A stretch of 64,000 nucleotides of DNA from assembly GCA_024760905.1 (NCBI GenBank), contig CM045746.1:6194466-6258465 (forward strand), given 5' to 3'. Of the stretch, positions 53,191-63,733 are shown piece after piece. The DNA is from Plotosus lineatus. Its lineage: Eukaryota > Chordata > Actinopteri > Siluriformes > Plotosidae. Within the stretch, counting starts at the first letter, position 1, and every line of letters begins with the position of its first letter. A program made the position numbers and the translations under genes. The notes beneath the pieces are model-generated. The model did no database searches. It saw nothing but the letters and a program-made list of their open reading frames with translations, and had not been told where the DNA came from.

Positions 53191-56137
53191 TGCTTTTTAG
53201 TAATCAATGATTTATGCAGATGTTTCTGTGTGGCGTTTGCATGTTCGCTCCATGCTTGCAATGGTTTTCTCCAGGTATTCAAGTTTCCTCCAACAGTCCA
53301 CAGGCAGGTACGTTAGACTAATTGGTTGTTCTAAATTGCCTCTCGGTGTGAGTGTGAGTATGAATGGCTTTGTTTTGGCTCTGAAATGGACTAGAAAGCT
53401 GTTCAGGGTGTCCCCCACCTTTGCCCAGACCGGGCTGAGACCTTCCCATGTCCCAAGAAGAATAAAGAGGCTTGAGGAATGAATTAATGGATTAAGGAAA
53501 AGGTATTGAAACATTTTCAGTGCACGTGATTAAAAACTTTGAACCCTTGAAAGTTTTGATTCTTCCGACATCAAACTGGAACTGAACAGCAAAATGTTTT
53601 CCTCTCTATAAAAGGTTTCACGGAGAATTTTTTCAGAAACGTGGAACTTTTAGAAGAACTGTACACTCACAAACTATTATGTGAGTAACTGAACTCAAAT
53701 TTAGCAGTTGGTACCTGGTACGAAGAGATGTCTTTAAAGCTTCAGGGGATAATTAACAATTCAATTTAATAAGAAAACATTCTGCTGTCGGGTTCTACAC
53801 AGGCCCATGAACGGATGCCCCAGAAAAACCTGCAAGGGTTCTAAATTTAAAAGTCTAGCTGCAATTTCTATACATGCCACACCCCTGAGGCTGAGATACA
53901 AGAGGAGCCTCTCATGCTGTAATTTTTTTGACCACGCCCCCATTTCAAGAGATTTCAGTGCATTCAAGCCAACCGAGTGCAGAGCTTCAGTCCATGCCTC
54001 TGCAATACCTCCAGATTAAAGTCCTATCCGAGGAGAAACCGTTTCATGCGTTAAAAGGTGATTTAAGAAAAGAGAAAGAATGGTGGATTCAAGCAGACGA
54101 CTCACACAAGAATGTAAATAAGTGCTGCAACACATCACAGATACAGTCATCAGACAAGTCGCGTCATAACGCTACAGCTCAAATCTTCTCAGGAATCTCA
54201 CCAAAATTACTGAATAAAACAACAAAATGGAAATTGGACTGTAATTTTCCACTGAACAATTGGTCGAGATATCCTGCCATCTCTCAGCATGTCCAAGTGA
54301 CGCACATACTTCATAGCAGATAAAGGTAATAATTGGCCTGGGATTTGAAAATGTCGGTGAAATTCCACAGCAAACTGTGTGATAGTGTGTTCTTTATATC
54401 AGAATGAACAACAAACATTCAGTTGGAAAATGTAAAGATTGAACCCATTTTGTTTTTAAAACGTAAGCATATTGAGCCAGTTTGAAAATTATAGGGATCC
54501 CTCACTACTTCTCATTTCAATTCATGCGGCTTCAGTGCATTGCTTTGTTTTTTTTTTTTTTTTAAATATTAATCGAATTAAAAAATAAGAAAATTAAGGA
54601 AGATTAGGGGGAAAAGTTAAGGAAAATGCTGCAAAAACAAGGCCAATAATGCAAAAAAACAAACAAACAACAGAAAAACAACCCAAAACCCCCATCAAAA
54701 CTACTTACATTTTTATGTGAGGTGTGCATCTGAGTCACGTGTCTATATGTGTGTGTATTTATATTTTATAGGTTATTTTTGAATGTTTAATTGTTATTAC
54801 AAGTATTTATAGTGTTGAATATGTATTTATTGATATTATATACACACACACATGTCCGTATACGTCAGTCGAGGGGGTGTTTGATCCTACTTCACGGGAT
54901 TCAGCGATCGCGTGCGGGGTGGGGGGGTGGGGGGTCTTGATCCCAATTAACCAATGAAAGTGAGGGATCCCTGTACTTTGGTTTCTCAGGAAGCTATTTC
55001 ACATTCACAAACTGTTCGCATTCAATGACAGTGTGTGCAGTTTCGCTCATTTTGTAGGAATGTTTTTATACCACGGTGACTCTGCTTGATTGACAGCATG
55101 ACAAAAATTTGTGTACGTCAACTTATTTCACTTTTCCTTCATCGCTGAGCTACTGCTGCCGTTCCTAAAGCATATTCACTCTCATTCCTCCATTTCCTAG
55201 AGACTGACATATGGAGCATTGCATTACAGTTCCTGGAAACCACAACTACAGAGACATCAATGCATTACACTGTAGACGGCCACGCCCCCTATGGGTGGAG
55301 TCATTACTCGAGGGCTTTCAATCTTTGATCTGTCAGATGAAAAACAGTGATTAGTGGGATGATGAATACACACTTCCATAAACACACACTCACATGCAGT
55401 CACTCAGACACACACTCATCAGACACACTCACACGGTTTAAGTGTTCATCCGACAGTCCGACAGTATGCAGTCAATAATAAAAACAAGCTGGTGGAAGTG
55501 TGTCACCTGGAGATCTTGAGTGGGATCTCGAATTTCTATCTCTCTCCCTCTCTCACACACACACACACACACACACTTTTGTGAATAACAGACTGGGTAA
55601 ATAAAGGGCAGATGTATGGTTCAGTGGTGTCATTAAGCTGCAGATTCCTTATCATTAAAACGTCTCAACAGTGCCACATAAACGCATCATAAATTTGCAG
55701 TTCTCTGCTTCACGCCGATGTTTAGAACCCTTGTAAAGATGTTCTGTTGTACATTGTACAGTCTGCGATGCACGCCGTATAAGCTGAACTGTAATGGATT
55801 TGTTTTAGTTAGATGTGCGCACCTGGTCCATGTTTCCCCTTTAATGCCCACCGTCGAGAAGCTTGTGTTCTACCCATGGTTTGTGTGTTTGTTTACAGTA
55901 TTGTGGCTTTTGTTCCCGCTCTAGTACACCTGGTTGCGACTATCTGAACAAGATCTCAGACCTGCGTGAAGGAGGATGAGCTCAGGATGATGTGGAAGGA
56001 AAAAGCAAGGGATGAAATGTGACAGCTGAAGCTTGTACCTCTGCCAGGTCAGAAAAGAGCACTTGGCTGGCACTTCGTCTCAACACGTCCCAGTAGCTCC
56101 GTGCCACACACTCCTCGCGGATCTCTTTTTTTGATAC
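42198..56137 (-). CDS. micu3: MICU3, mitochondrial calcium uptake protein 3, C-terminal part (6 exons)
   Basis: EF-hand regulator of the mitochondrial calcium uniporter in the intermembrane space. Exons on the minus strand: 56039-56137, 51243-51337, 50730-50901, 45160-45268, 42409-42566 and 42198-42266 (stop TAA 42198-42200); phases are continuous and sites are GT-AG. Blocks in order: ARSYWDVLRRSASQVLFSDL; VDTTLLVHFFGKKGKAELTF; FMDNLQTEVLEIEFLTYSKG; GITFEEFRSFFQFLNNLEDF; RAVYVATGLKLTHHL and the EF-hand loop DEDHDDQLSYKE, with Asp at 1, 3, 5 and Glu at 12 intact; last exon YKDIERFTSFRSCLKKELAG. These follow MICU3 rather than MICU1 or MICU2 (SYWDxLRR, FYRFMDNLQTEV). The N-terminal exons, including the targeting peptide and first EF hand, lie beyond the window or were not found. 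Synteny with VPS37A and MTMR7 supports the call. Confidence 0.93.
43318..43455 (-). repeat. SINE tail fragment (LINE-tailed family)
   Basis: On the minus strand: GTTGTGACAGGAAGGGCATC, ACGTAAAAACCC, GAATCAGATGATTCGCTGTG, then GGGAAAAAGCCGAAAAG. It matches the 3' part of the SINE at 47603-47855. Confidence 0.8.
43676..44063. mobile_element. Small non-autonomous hAT element
   Basis: Inverted ends CAGTGCTTCTCAA and TTGAGAAGCACTG. Flanks CACAAGGC (43668-43675) and CACAAGGT (44064-44071) form an 8-bp duplication with one change. The interior has inverted blocks around TTCCCTATGGTGTAGGG and a C/G-rich patch at 43700-43720. Confidence 0.85.
44738..45085 (+). repeat. tRNA-derived SINE with alternative tail
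   Basis: The head (TGGTCTAGTGGTATAGGGCG; B-box-like GGTTTGATTCCC) and body (GCAGCTAACTGGGTTATCAA, TGTAAAAGAACCATTGCTGA) match the SINEs at 24218 and 47603. After GTGTTTCCGCCC it changes to a different tail: GCGATGGCCTGGCGAGCTGT to CCCTAATTAGGATTAAGC. Confidence 0.85.
45271..45289. repeat. Poly-G run (poly-C in MICU3 transcript)
   Basis: About 18 G residues lie directly next to the acceptor of MICU3 exon 45160-45268, so the transcript has a C homopolymer before AAG. Confidence 0.9.
45640..45950 (+). repeat. tRNA-derived SINE with alternative tail, 5'-truncated
   Basis: B box GGTTCAAGCCCC, shared body, then CCCGCGATGGCCCGGCAAGC and CCCTAATTAGGATTAAGCGC. It is a sister of 44738-45085. Confidence 0.8.
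46020..46375 (-). repeat. tRNA-derived SINE (second family)
   Basis: Minus strand: A-box-like TGGTGTAGTGGTTAGCACGT, B-box-like GGGTTCGTGTCC, then GTTCTCTCTGTGCTTGC, GGTTTCCTCACACTGCC, and the tail CCTTAGTAGGATTAAGCAG. It resembles the fish SINE type also seen complete at 49615-49945. Confidence 0.8.
46376..47602. other. MICU3 intron, nothing recognised
   Basis: Unique AT-rich intron sequence. Open frames around 46518-46886 show no family resemblance. Confidence 0.35.
47603..47855 (-). repeat. SINE with LINE-type tail
   Basis: Minus strand: shared body (GCAGCTAACTGGGTTATCAA, GGCCATGTCTCTCACTGTC), LINE 5'-UTR-like middle (GGGTTGTGACAGGAAGGGCA), then the LINE 3' tail (TCGCTGTGGCGACTCCCGAG, AAAGCCGAAAGGAAG). 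The tRNA head is truncated. Confidence 0.85.
47856..48610. other. MICU3 intron, nothing recognised
   Basis: Unique sequence without repeat ends or exons. Confidence 0.35.
48911..48965 (-). ncRNA. Candidate hammerhead ribozyme (copy B)
   Basis: Mirror image of copy C on the minus strand: ATCAC, CTGAAGA, stem II, GAAA, stem III, GTA, GTGAT. The predicted cleavage follows the A at 48916. Confidence 0.7.
48987..49041 (+). ncRNA. Candidate hammerhead ribozyme (copy C)
   Basis: ATCAC (48987-48991), CTGAAGA (48992-48998), stem II GAGAGGATGGT with ACCACCCCTC (one mismatch, one bulged A), GAAA (49023-49026), stem III ACAG/CTGT, GTA ending at 49036, then GTGAT (49037-49041). Stem I is 5 perfect pairs. 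A consensus of copies A and C would pair stem II fully apart from the bulge. Confidence 0.7.
49615..49945 (+). repeat. tRNA-derived SINE (second family, full length)
   Basis: A box TGGCGTAGTGGTTAGCACAT, B box GGTTCGATTCCC, conserved body GTTTGCATGTTCTCCCTGTG, GGTTTCCTCCCACAGTGC, GGTTAATTGGCCGTTCTAAA, then a distinct 3' part with AAGGCAATGGCAAACCACTG and a GATAGATAA tail. Confidence 0.85.
50567..50615. repeat. (TC)n microsatellite
   Basis: About 24 TC units in the MICU3 intron. Confidence 0.95.
50957..51215 (-). repeat. SINE fragment (second family)
   Basis: Minus strand: GGTTTCCTCTGGGCCCCC, CGAACTGGCTGTTCCAAATT, GAGTGTAAATGATTGTGTGC. It ends close to the MICU3 exon at 51243 but does not overlap it. 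Confidence 0.65.
51338..52019. other. MICU3 intron, nothing recognised
   Basis: Unique sequence apart from a short CAA run at 51548-51567 and GGAGACGGAGAC-like units near 51870-51905. Confidence 0.4.
52020..53190. repeat. CT/CA array with higher-order unit
   Basis: Alternating (CT)n and (CA)n tracts. A longer unit repeats several times: CTCTCTTACAAATACACATG, then CCTCTCTCTCACATTACACA, AACCTCTCTCATACACACAC and CTCCCTCTCTCTCACTCACA. Because unit lengths vary, all three frames stay open over long distances; these are not genes. Confidence 0.9.
53206..53480 (+). repeat. SINE fragment (second family), headless
   Basis: It carries TTTCTGTGTGGCGTTTGCAT, AAGTTTCCTCCAACAGTCCA, GACTAATTGGTTGTTCTAAA and the tail AAAGCTGTTCAGGGTGTCCC. 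The tRNA head is missing. Confidence 0.75.
53481..54492. other. MICU3 intron, nothing recognised
   Basis: Unique AT-rich sequence; open frames at 53761-54323 on both strands show no recognisable protein. Confidence 0.35.
54493..54973. mobile_element. Non-autonomous inverted-repeat element (GGATCCCT ends), copy 2
   Basis: Ends AGGGATCCCTCACTACTTC and AAGTGAGGGATCCCTG. The interior is the reverse complement of 1648-2159 in outline (TTCATGCGGCTTCAGTGCAT; AACAAACAAACAACAG). Confidence 0.75.
54974..56038. other. MICU3 intron, nothing recognised
   Basis: Unique sequence with a short (CA)n at 55555-55575. No exon or element ends recognised. Confidence 0.35.
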
Positions 56138-56239
56138 CTGAGGGAGGGTCGGTAGGACAGGGGTAGCCGTTAGTAGGTTAGTATTCACTAGCAAGAGTAA
56201 TGAGTTCACAGTGCTAGTGTGAAAAGAAGAGGCCTTGTT

Positions 56240-57667
56240 AGGGGCACGCTGCAGAAGTGTTAGAGTGTGTATTCATGTGTGTAATTAAATACAGAAGTTA
56301 GTGATAGAGTTAATGTTTGATGAAGAGGTTAAATAGAGAATGTATGTCACTGTGTTAGTGTGTGCGTGTCAGTATAGTACTGCATTTGTGTTGCAGTGTG
56401 TTACTGTGTATGTCAGTGTGTGTCTGTGTTAGTGTGTATGCGTGTGTGTGTCAGTGTGTATCTGTGTTGGTGTATGCATATGTCAGTGTGTCGCTGTGTT
56501 AGTGGTTGTGGGTTACTGTGTTGCAATGTGTATGTGCGAAGTGTGTGCAAGTTAGTCTGTGCGTGTTAGTATGAGAGTGTGTGTCACTGTGTTAGTGTGT
56601 ATACGTGTGTGTATGTATGTATGTATGTATGTGTGTCTGTGTGGTAGCGCATTTGTTAATATGAGTGCGTGTGTCAGTGTGGGTGCCAGTGTGTTGGAGT
56701 TTATGCGTCTGTGTTGTGTGTGTGTCAGTGTGTCTCTCTCTGTTTGTGTGTATGCATGTGTCAGTGTGTCACTGTGTTAGTATGCATGTGTGTTAGTATG
56801 GGTGTGTGTTTGTCAGTGTGTGTGTGTGTTAGTATATGTAAGTGTGTATGTCAGTGTACGTGTGTGTCAGTGTGTGAGTATGTATGTATGTATGTATGTG
56901 TGTGTGTATGATAGTGCATTTGTTAATATGAGTGCGTGTGGCAGTGTGTAAGTTAGTGTGGGTGTCAGTGTGTTATTGTGAATATGTGTCAGTGTGTTGG
57001 AGTTTATGCATGCGTGTTGTGTGTGTGTTGGTGAGTCTCTCTGTTTGTGTGTATGCATATGTCAGGGTGTCACTGTGTTAGTATGCATGTGCTACTATGT
57101 GTTAGTATGGGTGTGTGTTTTTCAGTGTGTATGTGTGTTAGTGTGCGCGTGATAGTGTGTATGTATGTCAGTGTGATAGTGTGTGTTCCAGTGTTAGTGT
57201 ATGTGTCAGCAGTTTAGTTTGTATGCGTGTGTGTTGGTCTGTGTGTGCCAGTTTGTTAGTGTGCATGCATGTGTGTGTGTGTGTGTGTGTGTCAGTAGGT
57301 TAGTGTGGATGCATGTGTCAGTGTGTGTGTGTCAGTGTGAGTGATAGTGGGTTAGTGTGTTGTACTGTGTGTGTTAGTATGAGTGTGTGTCACTGTGCTT
57401 GTGTGTGTGTCAGCGTGCATGTGTGTGTAAAGTGTACTTTAATGAGTATACACATGTGTTACTGTGTGAGTATGCGTTTGTGTGTTACTGTATCACTGTG
57501 TATGCGTGAGTATCAGTGTGTTAGTGTGTATGATTGTATTAGTGTGTGTTAAGCTGTGTGTGTTAATGTGTGCGTGTCAGTATATATGCATGTGTTTTGT
57601 TTGCCTGTATCTGTGTTAGTGTGTATGCACATGTATTAGTGTGAGTGTGTATGTGCAAAAGTGTATG

Positions 57668-57698
<31 letters not shown>

Positions 57699-58063
57699 CA
57701 GTGTGGTAGCACATGTGTTAATATGGGTGTGTGTGTGCCATTATGGGAGTTTGTGTGTATGCCTGTGTGTGTGTCAGTGTATTAGTGTACATGCGTGTGA
57801 GTGTCTGTATGTTAATGTGTGAGTATGCATGTGTTGGTGTGTGTGTGTGTGTATGAATGTGTTTTATTGTGTGCCTGTGTCAGTGTGTATGCACATGTGT
57901 TAGTGTGCATGTGTGAAAGTGTATGTGTTATTGTGTGTGTCAGTGTGGTAGCGCATGTGTTAGTATGGCTGTGTGCGCCACTGTGTTTGTAAGTTAGTGT
58001 GTATGTGTCTGTGTGTGTCCGTGTCTTAGTATGTATACGTGTGTTTGTGTGTCAGTGTGTATG

Positions 58064-58115
<52 letters not shown>

Positions 58116-58195
58116 AGTCAGTGTGTATGAGTCTGTTAAGGTGTCAGTGTGTGTCAATGTGTGAGTGTGTATGTGTGTTTGAGTGTCACTGTGTT
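56240..58195. repeat. Long GT-rich array with TGTGTCAGTGTG-type units
   Basis: About 2 kb of variants of GTGTTAGTGTGTATG and GTGTCAGTGTG, with pure (GT)n runs near 57268-57292, 57676-57699 and 58068-58112 and a (TATG)n patch at 56612-56632. Open frames rich in Cys and Val are by-products. Confidence 0.95.
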
Positions 58196-58199
58196 AATG

Positions 58200-61100
58200 T
58201 GCACAGTGGGCAAACTTTTCTAGGCTTGCACAGGCAGCTGGATGTTCCTGCCCCCACGATGTCTCCGTTACCTTGCGAGCATGCTGCAAGAATAGCTTCC
58301 TTGTTGCTGGTCATTGATCTGCAACCCATAAGGTCTGTCTAGCCTGCATGTGAAGCTTGGATTCGGGCGACTGTGCGGAGGAAACCACATGGTTCAAAGG
58401 GCAGAAAGGCAATTACCAGAACTACACCATGGAGCACAAAGGGCGTGGCGAGACACGCAAGATGTCATGGTCATCCACTGCATCCGTCTCCATCTCCAGC
58501 GTTCTTGACCTAATCTTGCTACTGGATTCAGGTGATCTCGAACCAGAGAGTGAGGTTAACGGCATGCAACTCATCCACACTTAAATTCAAATCATCGAGC
58601 GAGTCATCAGTCATTCCTTATCTCATCCCACCATCATCAACCAAAGCCCTGTGGCGACAGGTGAGCAATGAAGCAACAGGTGTGGGTACACTGGCAGTCA
58701 TAGCCGCAGACCTGTACACATTTGGCTCAGGCCATTGGATTGTTCTTTACCAAATGGAGGAGCGGTGGAGTCCGGCAGCAGTCTGAGCGACTGAGCAGCC
58801 CTCTTTAGGAATGCACTGCTCACCTTCCTAGCATGAGAAAGGGACTAGAAAAGGTGTCCTAAATATTGCCTGCTGAACTTACACTTACCCTAGCCAGCAT
58901 ACTGTGGCTGGCGGGGACCCTACTCATGCGGTCCAAATGAAAGGAAGAAAATAAGGACAACTCCATTGAAACTTGCTTCACGGAATATTCGAACACTGCA
59001 GAGATGATTCAGACAGGTCCCAGAGATGCACAGCACTCATTTCTAGTGAACTCGCCAGATTGACATTGCTGCCCTCAGCGAGACCAGAATGGCTGGAGAA
59101 GGTGAATTGTGTGAGAGAGGCTCAGGCTACGCCTTCTTCTGGAGTGGACATACACTTGAGAAGAGACGTGAGACTGACGTCGGGTTTGCAGTGAAATCAT
59201 CACTTGTTGGCAAGTTGGCTGGTCTCCCAAAAGGAAAGACTTTTGCCTATGCTCCCACCATGATCAACTCGGATGAGATCAAGGACAAGTTCTATGAAGA
59301 CTTGAATGGAGTCATCACCGCTGTACCAAACGCTGACAAGCTTATCATCCTTGGTGATTTCAATGAGAGAGTTGGTTGTGATAGCACCGCCTAGGAGGGA
59401 GAGATTTGGAAGCACGGGTCGGCAAGTGCAACAGCAATGGCTTGCTGCTCCACCAAACCTGTGATAAACATGGCCTTCTGATAAACACCGTCTTCTCACT
59501 TCCTACCCGTAACAGGACTTCATGGATGCACCCTCGCTCTAAGCATTGGGATGTCATTGACTTCATCATCATCTGCCTCATTGTCTCCAAGCATAACATC
59601 CACCCCAAGAGACAACCTCAGGCTATCAAAGTCCCCAAACACCTGAACATCAAGTTCAAGAGTGACATCAAGCAGTCCTTTGCTGTCACCCCAGAAGAAA
59701 GGCCATAAGCTACTGAGCTGGACAACCTGGATATGGAACCAGTTTGGAGCTCACTTTGTGTGACAGTGTAGAACACAGGCATGGAATGTCTAGGACCCTC
59801 TATCAGGAAACACAAAGACTGGTTTGACAAGAACTGCATAGAGATCATGCAGCTGCTAGAGGACAAGCGTCGTGCCTACAAAGCACACCTTGATGACCCG
59901 AAGTCAACAGCAAAGAAAGATGCACTGGAGAATGCATGCAGTACCATTCAGCAGAAACTGCATGCAATGTAGGCTTCATGGCTGAGCAATAAAGCTGAGA
60001 AGATTCAGGGCTATGCAGACAGGAAGGACATGAAGAACATCTACAGTGAACAGAGAGAAGTCTACTGCCATTACTCATTGAGTTCTTCCCCCTTCTCAGA
60101 GCTGACAAGTGAACACTCATGGTGGGGAGAGCACTTCAAAAGCATACTGAGAATCGCCCCCTCCACCATCAACAATGAAGCCATCGACTGGCTGCCACAA
60201 GTTCCCATTGATGAGATGCTAGACACCATGCCAACTTTGAAAGAGATTCAGAAGGCAATTCGTCTGCTATCCAGTGGCAAAGCACCTGGCTTAGACTCTA
60301 TCCTTGCCGAGATCTACAAAGAGGTGGCACGACCTTGACTGAGAAACTTCAACTATTCTAACTCATCTGGCAGCACAGGATAATGCCACAGGACTTCATA
60401 CACCTCTACAAATGTAAGGGAAACTGACAGGCCTGTGACAACCATTGAGGAATCTATGTTCTGTCCATCAGAGGCAAGATACTGGTGAGAGTTCTACTCA
60501 ACCGCCTCATCTATCCACATGGGATAGATGACTATCCACATGGTCTTTGCTGCTATACAGCTTCGAGAGATGTGCCAGGAACAGAACGTCCTGTACTCCA
60601 CCTACATCGAGCTGACCAAGGCCTTTGACACTGTTAGCAGAGAGGGTCTTTGGAAAATCATGTCGAAGTACGGTTGTCCCAGAAAATTTGAATCGTACAT
60701 TAACTACATGATAGCAAGCTGGTATAAGATCAAGACAACGGAGAGTCATCAGACCCGTTTCCTGTCTCCAACGGGGTGAATCAGGGTCACATCAACACTA
60801 TTCAGCCTCATGTTCTCAGCCATGCTGATGCCTTTAGAGATACGAACACAGACATCAACATCAGATATCATTTTGATGGATCAATCTTCGACCTCAGGAG
60901 GCTTCAAGCAAAAACTAAGGTTCAATCCGACACCAATGACTTTCTGTTTGCTGATAACTGTGCCCGCAACGCTGCCTCTGAAGCTGACATGAAACACAGT
61001 GTTGACAAGTTCTCTGATGCCTGCAACAACTGCAGCCTCACTGTCATTGCAAAAAAGACTGAAGTACTGCATCAGCCAGCTCCAGGAAAGCCATATGCTG

Positions 61101-61460
61101 AACCAAACATGACTATCAATTGATAGAAACTTAGAGCAGTGGACAAGTTCACAAACCTTAGCGGCATGCTCCCCGAAAATGTCGTCATTGATGATGAAGT
61201 GAATGCCAGAATTGCCAGAGCAAATGTTGCTTTTGGCAGACTCTACAAGAAAGTGTGGAACAGGACAGGCATCAGTCTAGAGACCAAGATCAAATTGTAC
61301 CGGGCCATAGTTCTCACAACACTGCTCTAAGGTTGTGAAACATGGACTGTTTACCAGCACTATGCCGGGAAGCTAAACTACTTCCTCACAACCTTCCCCA
61401 GGAAACTGCTCACCATAAAGCGGTAAGACAAGATGCCCAAACACAGCCTGCACTGATGTA
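58200..61460 (+). mobile_element. Decayed full-length LINE (endonuclease plus RT)
   Basis: The 5' UTR is about 58200-58960. Endonuclease blocks follow: ISSELARLTLLPS then GEGELCERGSGYAFFWSG (59090-59150), SLVGKLAGLPKGKTF, YAPTMINSDEIKDKFYEDL and LIILGDFNERVG (59340-59380). RT blocks: LLSSGKAPGLDSI (60262-60305), YIELTKAFDTVSREGLW (60603-60655), and a C-terminal CETWTVYQ-like block near 61340. The RT active-site box reads FLFADNCARN (60942-60971), with N for the second D. Frames are broken at least eight times. The family is the one often annotated as craniofacial-development-protein-2-like; clade is not assigned here. Confidence 0.85.
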
Positions 61461-61494
61461 AATCCCATCAAAGTGGAGAGTTCTTTCTTTTGTG

Positions 61495-61870
61495 TAAGTA
61501 AGTAAGTAAACTTTATTCAAGAGATACATACAAAGAACAAGTACAAATCCTAATGAATATGAATATAAAAATAAGTATACACTCTTAGGATTCTGCGAAA
61601 AGATAATAAATATAAAGATTGTGCCGATCTGAGCAGATAGTTAATTCATCTCTGTGTATGAGAGTTGCACCCATGCGAGTAGGCTTACACTTCTGACCAA
61701 CCAGATTTGCTACTCAGTCTGTAGTTTGTACAATGAATGCAGCGTCATTGCGTCATTACATCAGCATACTACGTAGGTATGTCTAAACTCAAAATTTGCC
61801 TTTTTTTTTGTGAGGGGGCCCTTAAAATAAAAAAAACGTAAAACGGATGAACGCAAGTCGGGGAGTGTCT
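61495..61870. mobile_element. Right-end fragment of the CTCCCCGACTTA-type element
   Basis: 61740-61870 is the reverse complement of the left part of 48611-50151, ending AAGTCGGGGAGTGTCTG. The matching left end is not seen; it seems joined to the LINE. Confidence 0.6.
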
Positions 61871-61877
61871 GTATATA

Positions 61878-63434
61878 CTAGTCCTTCTCAAAAAATTAGC
61901 ATATTTGGATAAAGTTCATTATTTTCTGTAATGTACTGATAAAAATTAAACTTTCATATATTTTAGAGTCATTGCACACCAACTGAAATATTTCAGGTCT
62001 TTTATTGTTTTAATACTGATGATTTTGGCATACAGCTCATGAAAACCCAAAATTACTATCTCAAAAAATTAGCATATCATGAAAAGGTACTCTAAATGAG
62101 CTATTAACCTAATCATCTGAATCAACCAATTAACTCTAAACACCTGCAAAAGATTCCTGAGGCTTTTAAAAACTCCCAGCCTGGTTCATAACACAAAACC
62201 GCAATCATGGGTAAGACTGCCGACCTGACTGCTGTCCAGAAGGCCATCATTGACACCCTCAAGCAAGAGGGCAAGACACAGAAAGAAATCTCTGAGCGAA
62301 TAGGCTGTTCCCAGAGTGCTGTCTCAAGCCACCTCAGTGGGACGTCTGTGGGAAGGAAAAAGTGTGGCACAAAACGCTGCACAACCAGAAGAGGTGACTG
62401 GACCCTGAGGAAGATTGTGGAGAAGGGCCAATTCCAGACCTTGGGGGACCTGTGGAAGCAGTGGACTGGGCTCCAGGTGCCGCATTCCCCAAGTCAAGCT
62501 ACTTTTGAACCAGAAACAGCAGCAGAAGCGCCTGACCTGGGCGACAGAGAAGCAGCACTGGACTGTTGCTCAGTGGTCCAAAGTACTTTTTTCGGATGAA
62601 AGCAAATTTGGCATGTCATTCGGAAATCAAGGTGCCAGAGTCTGGAGGAAGACTGGGGAGAAGGAAATGCCAAAATGCCTGAAGTCCAATGTCAAGTACC
62701 CACAGTCAGTGATGGTCTGGGGTGCCATGTCAGCTGCTGGTGTTGGTCCACTGTGTTTTATCAAGGGCAGGGTCAATGCAGCTAGCTATCAGGAGATTTT
62801 GGAGCACTTCATGCTTCCATCTGCTGAAAAGCTTTATGGACATGAAGATTTTTATTTTTCAGCACGACCTGGCACCTGCTCACAGTGCCAAAACCACTGC
62901 TAAATGGTTTACTGACCATGGTATTACTGTGCTCAATTGGCCTGCCAACTCTCCTGACCTGAACCCCATAGAGAATCTGTGGGATATTGTGAAGAGAAAG
63001 TTGAGAGACACCAGACCCAACACTGTGGATGAGCTTAAGGCCGCTATCGAAGCATCCTGGGCCTCCATAACACCTCAGCGGTGCCACAGGCTGATTGCCT
63101 CCATGCCACGCCGCATTGAAGCAGTCATTTCTGCAAAAGGATTCCCAACCAAGTATTGAGTGCAGAACTGAACATAATTATTTGAAGGTTGACTTTTTTT
63201 GTATTAAAAACACTTTTTTTATTGGTCGGATGAAATATGCTAATTTTTTGAGATAGGAATTTTGGGTTTTCATGAGCTGTATGCCAAAATCATCAGTATT
63301 AAAACAATAAAAGACCTGAAATATTTCAGTTGGTGTGCAATGAAACTAAAATATATGAAAGTTTAATTTTTATCAGTACATTACAGAAAATAATGAACTT
63401 TATCACAATATGCTAATTTCTTGAGAAGGACTAG
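61878..63434 (+). mobile_element. Tc1-like transposon, copy 2
   Basis: TA duplications (61876-61877, 63435-63436) and ~210-bp inverted repeats starting CTAGTCCTTCTCA, with inner direct repeats. The transposase N-terminus starts at 62207 (MGKTADLTAVQKAIIDTLKQ; KEISERIGCSQSAVSSHLSG). The frame changes after LGDLWKQWT exactly as in copy 1. The catalytic half has VLFSDESKFG, HDLAPAHSAKTT and NSPDLNPIENLW; a further frameshift lies near 62855. It is inactive for protein as it stands. Confidence 0.9.
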
Positions 63435-63446
63435 TATTTGTATGTA

Positions 63447-63515
63447 CAGTCGGCCCCCAATTTACGAAATTAATCCATTCCAGAGTCATTTCCGTATTGC
63501 GGGGATTTCATAAGT
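63447..63515. mobile_element. End fragment of the CAGTCGGCC-type element
   Basis: It starts CAGTCGGCCCCCAATTTACG and follows the complement of the right end of 15557-16573 (ATTAATCCATTCCAGAG, TATTGCGGGGATTTCATAAG). Confidence 0.7.
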
Positions 63516-63529
63516 ATATATCTTCTTCT

Positions 63530-63730
63530 TTTCCTTTCGGCTGCTCCCTTCAGGGGTTGCCACAGCAAATCATCTGCCTCCATCTCACCCTATCCTCTGC
63601 ATCATCTTCTCTTTTCTTCTCTTACACCAACTGCCTTCGTGTCCTCCTTCACCACATCCATCAATCGTTTCTTTGGTCTTCCTCTGGGCCTTCTGTCAAG
63701 TAGTTCCAACCTCAGCATCCTACTACCAAT
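63530..63730 (-). mobile_element. 3'-end fragment of the RTE-like LINE
   Basis: On the minus strand it matches the last ~200 bp of the LINE at 28947-31921, ending in the GGGAGCAGCCGAAAGGAAAAG tail. Confidence 0.8.
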
Positions 63731-63733
63731 ATA

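Noticed and set aside
52095..53316. Long open frames of Ser/Leu/His/Thr on the plus strand
   Set aside because: They are translations of CT/CA repeats; all frames stay open because the repeats contain no stop codons.
56559..57552. Cys/Val-rich open frames in the GT-rich tract
   Set aside because: These are repeat translations with no other coding sign.
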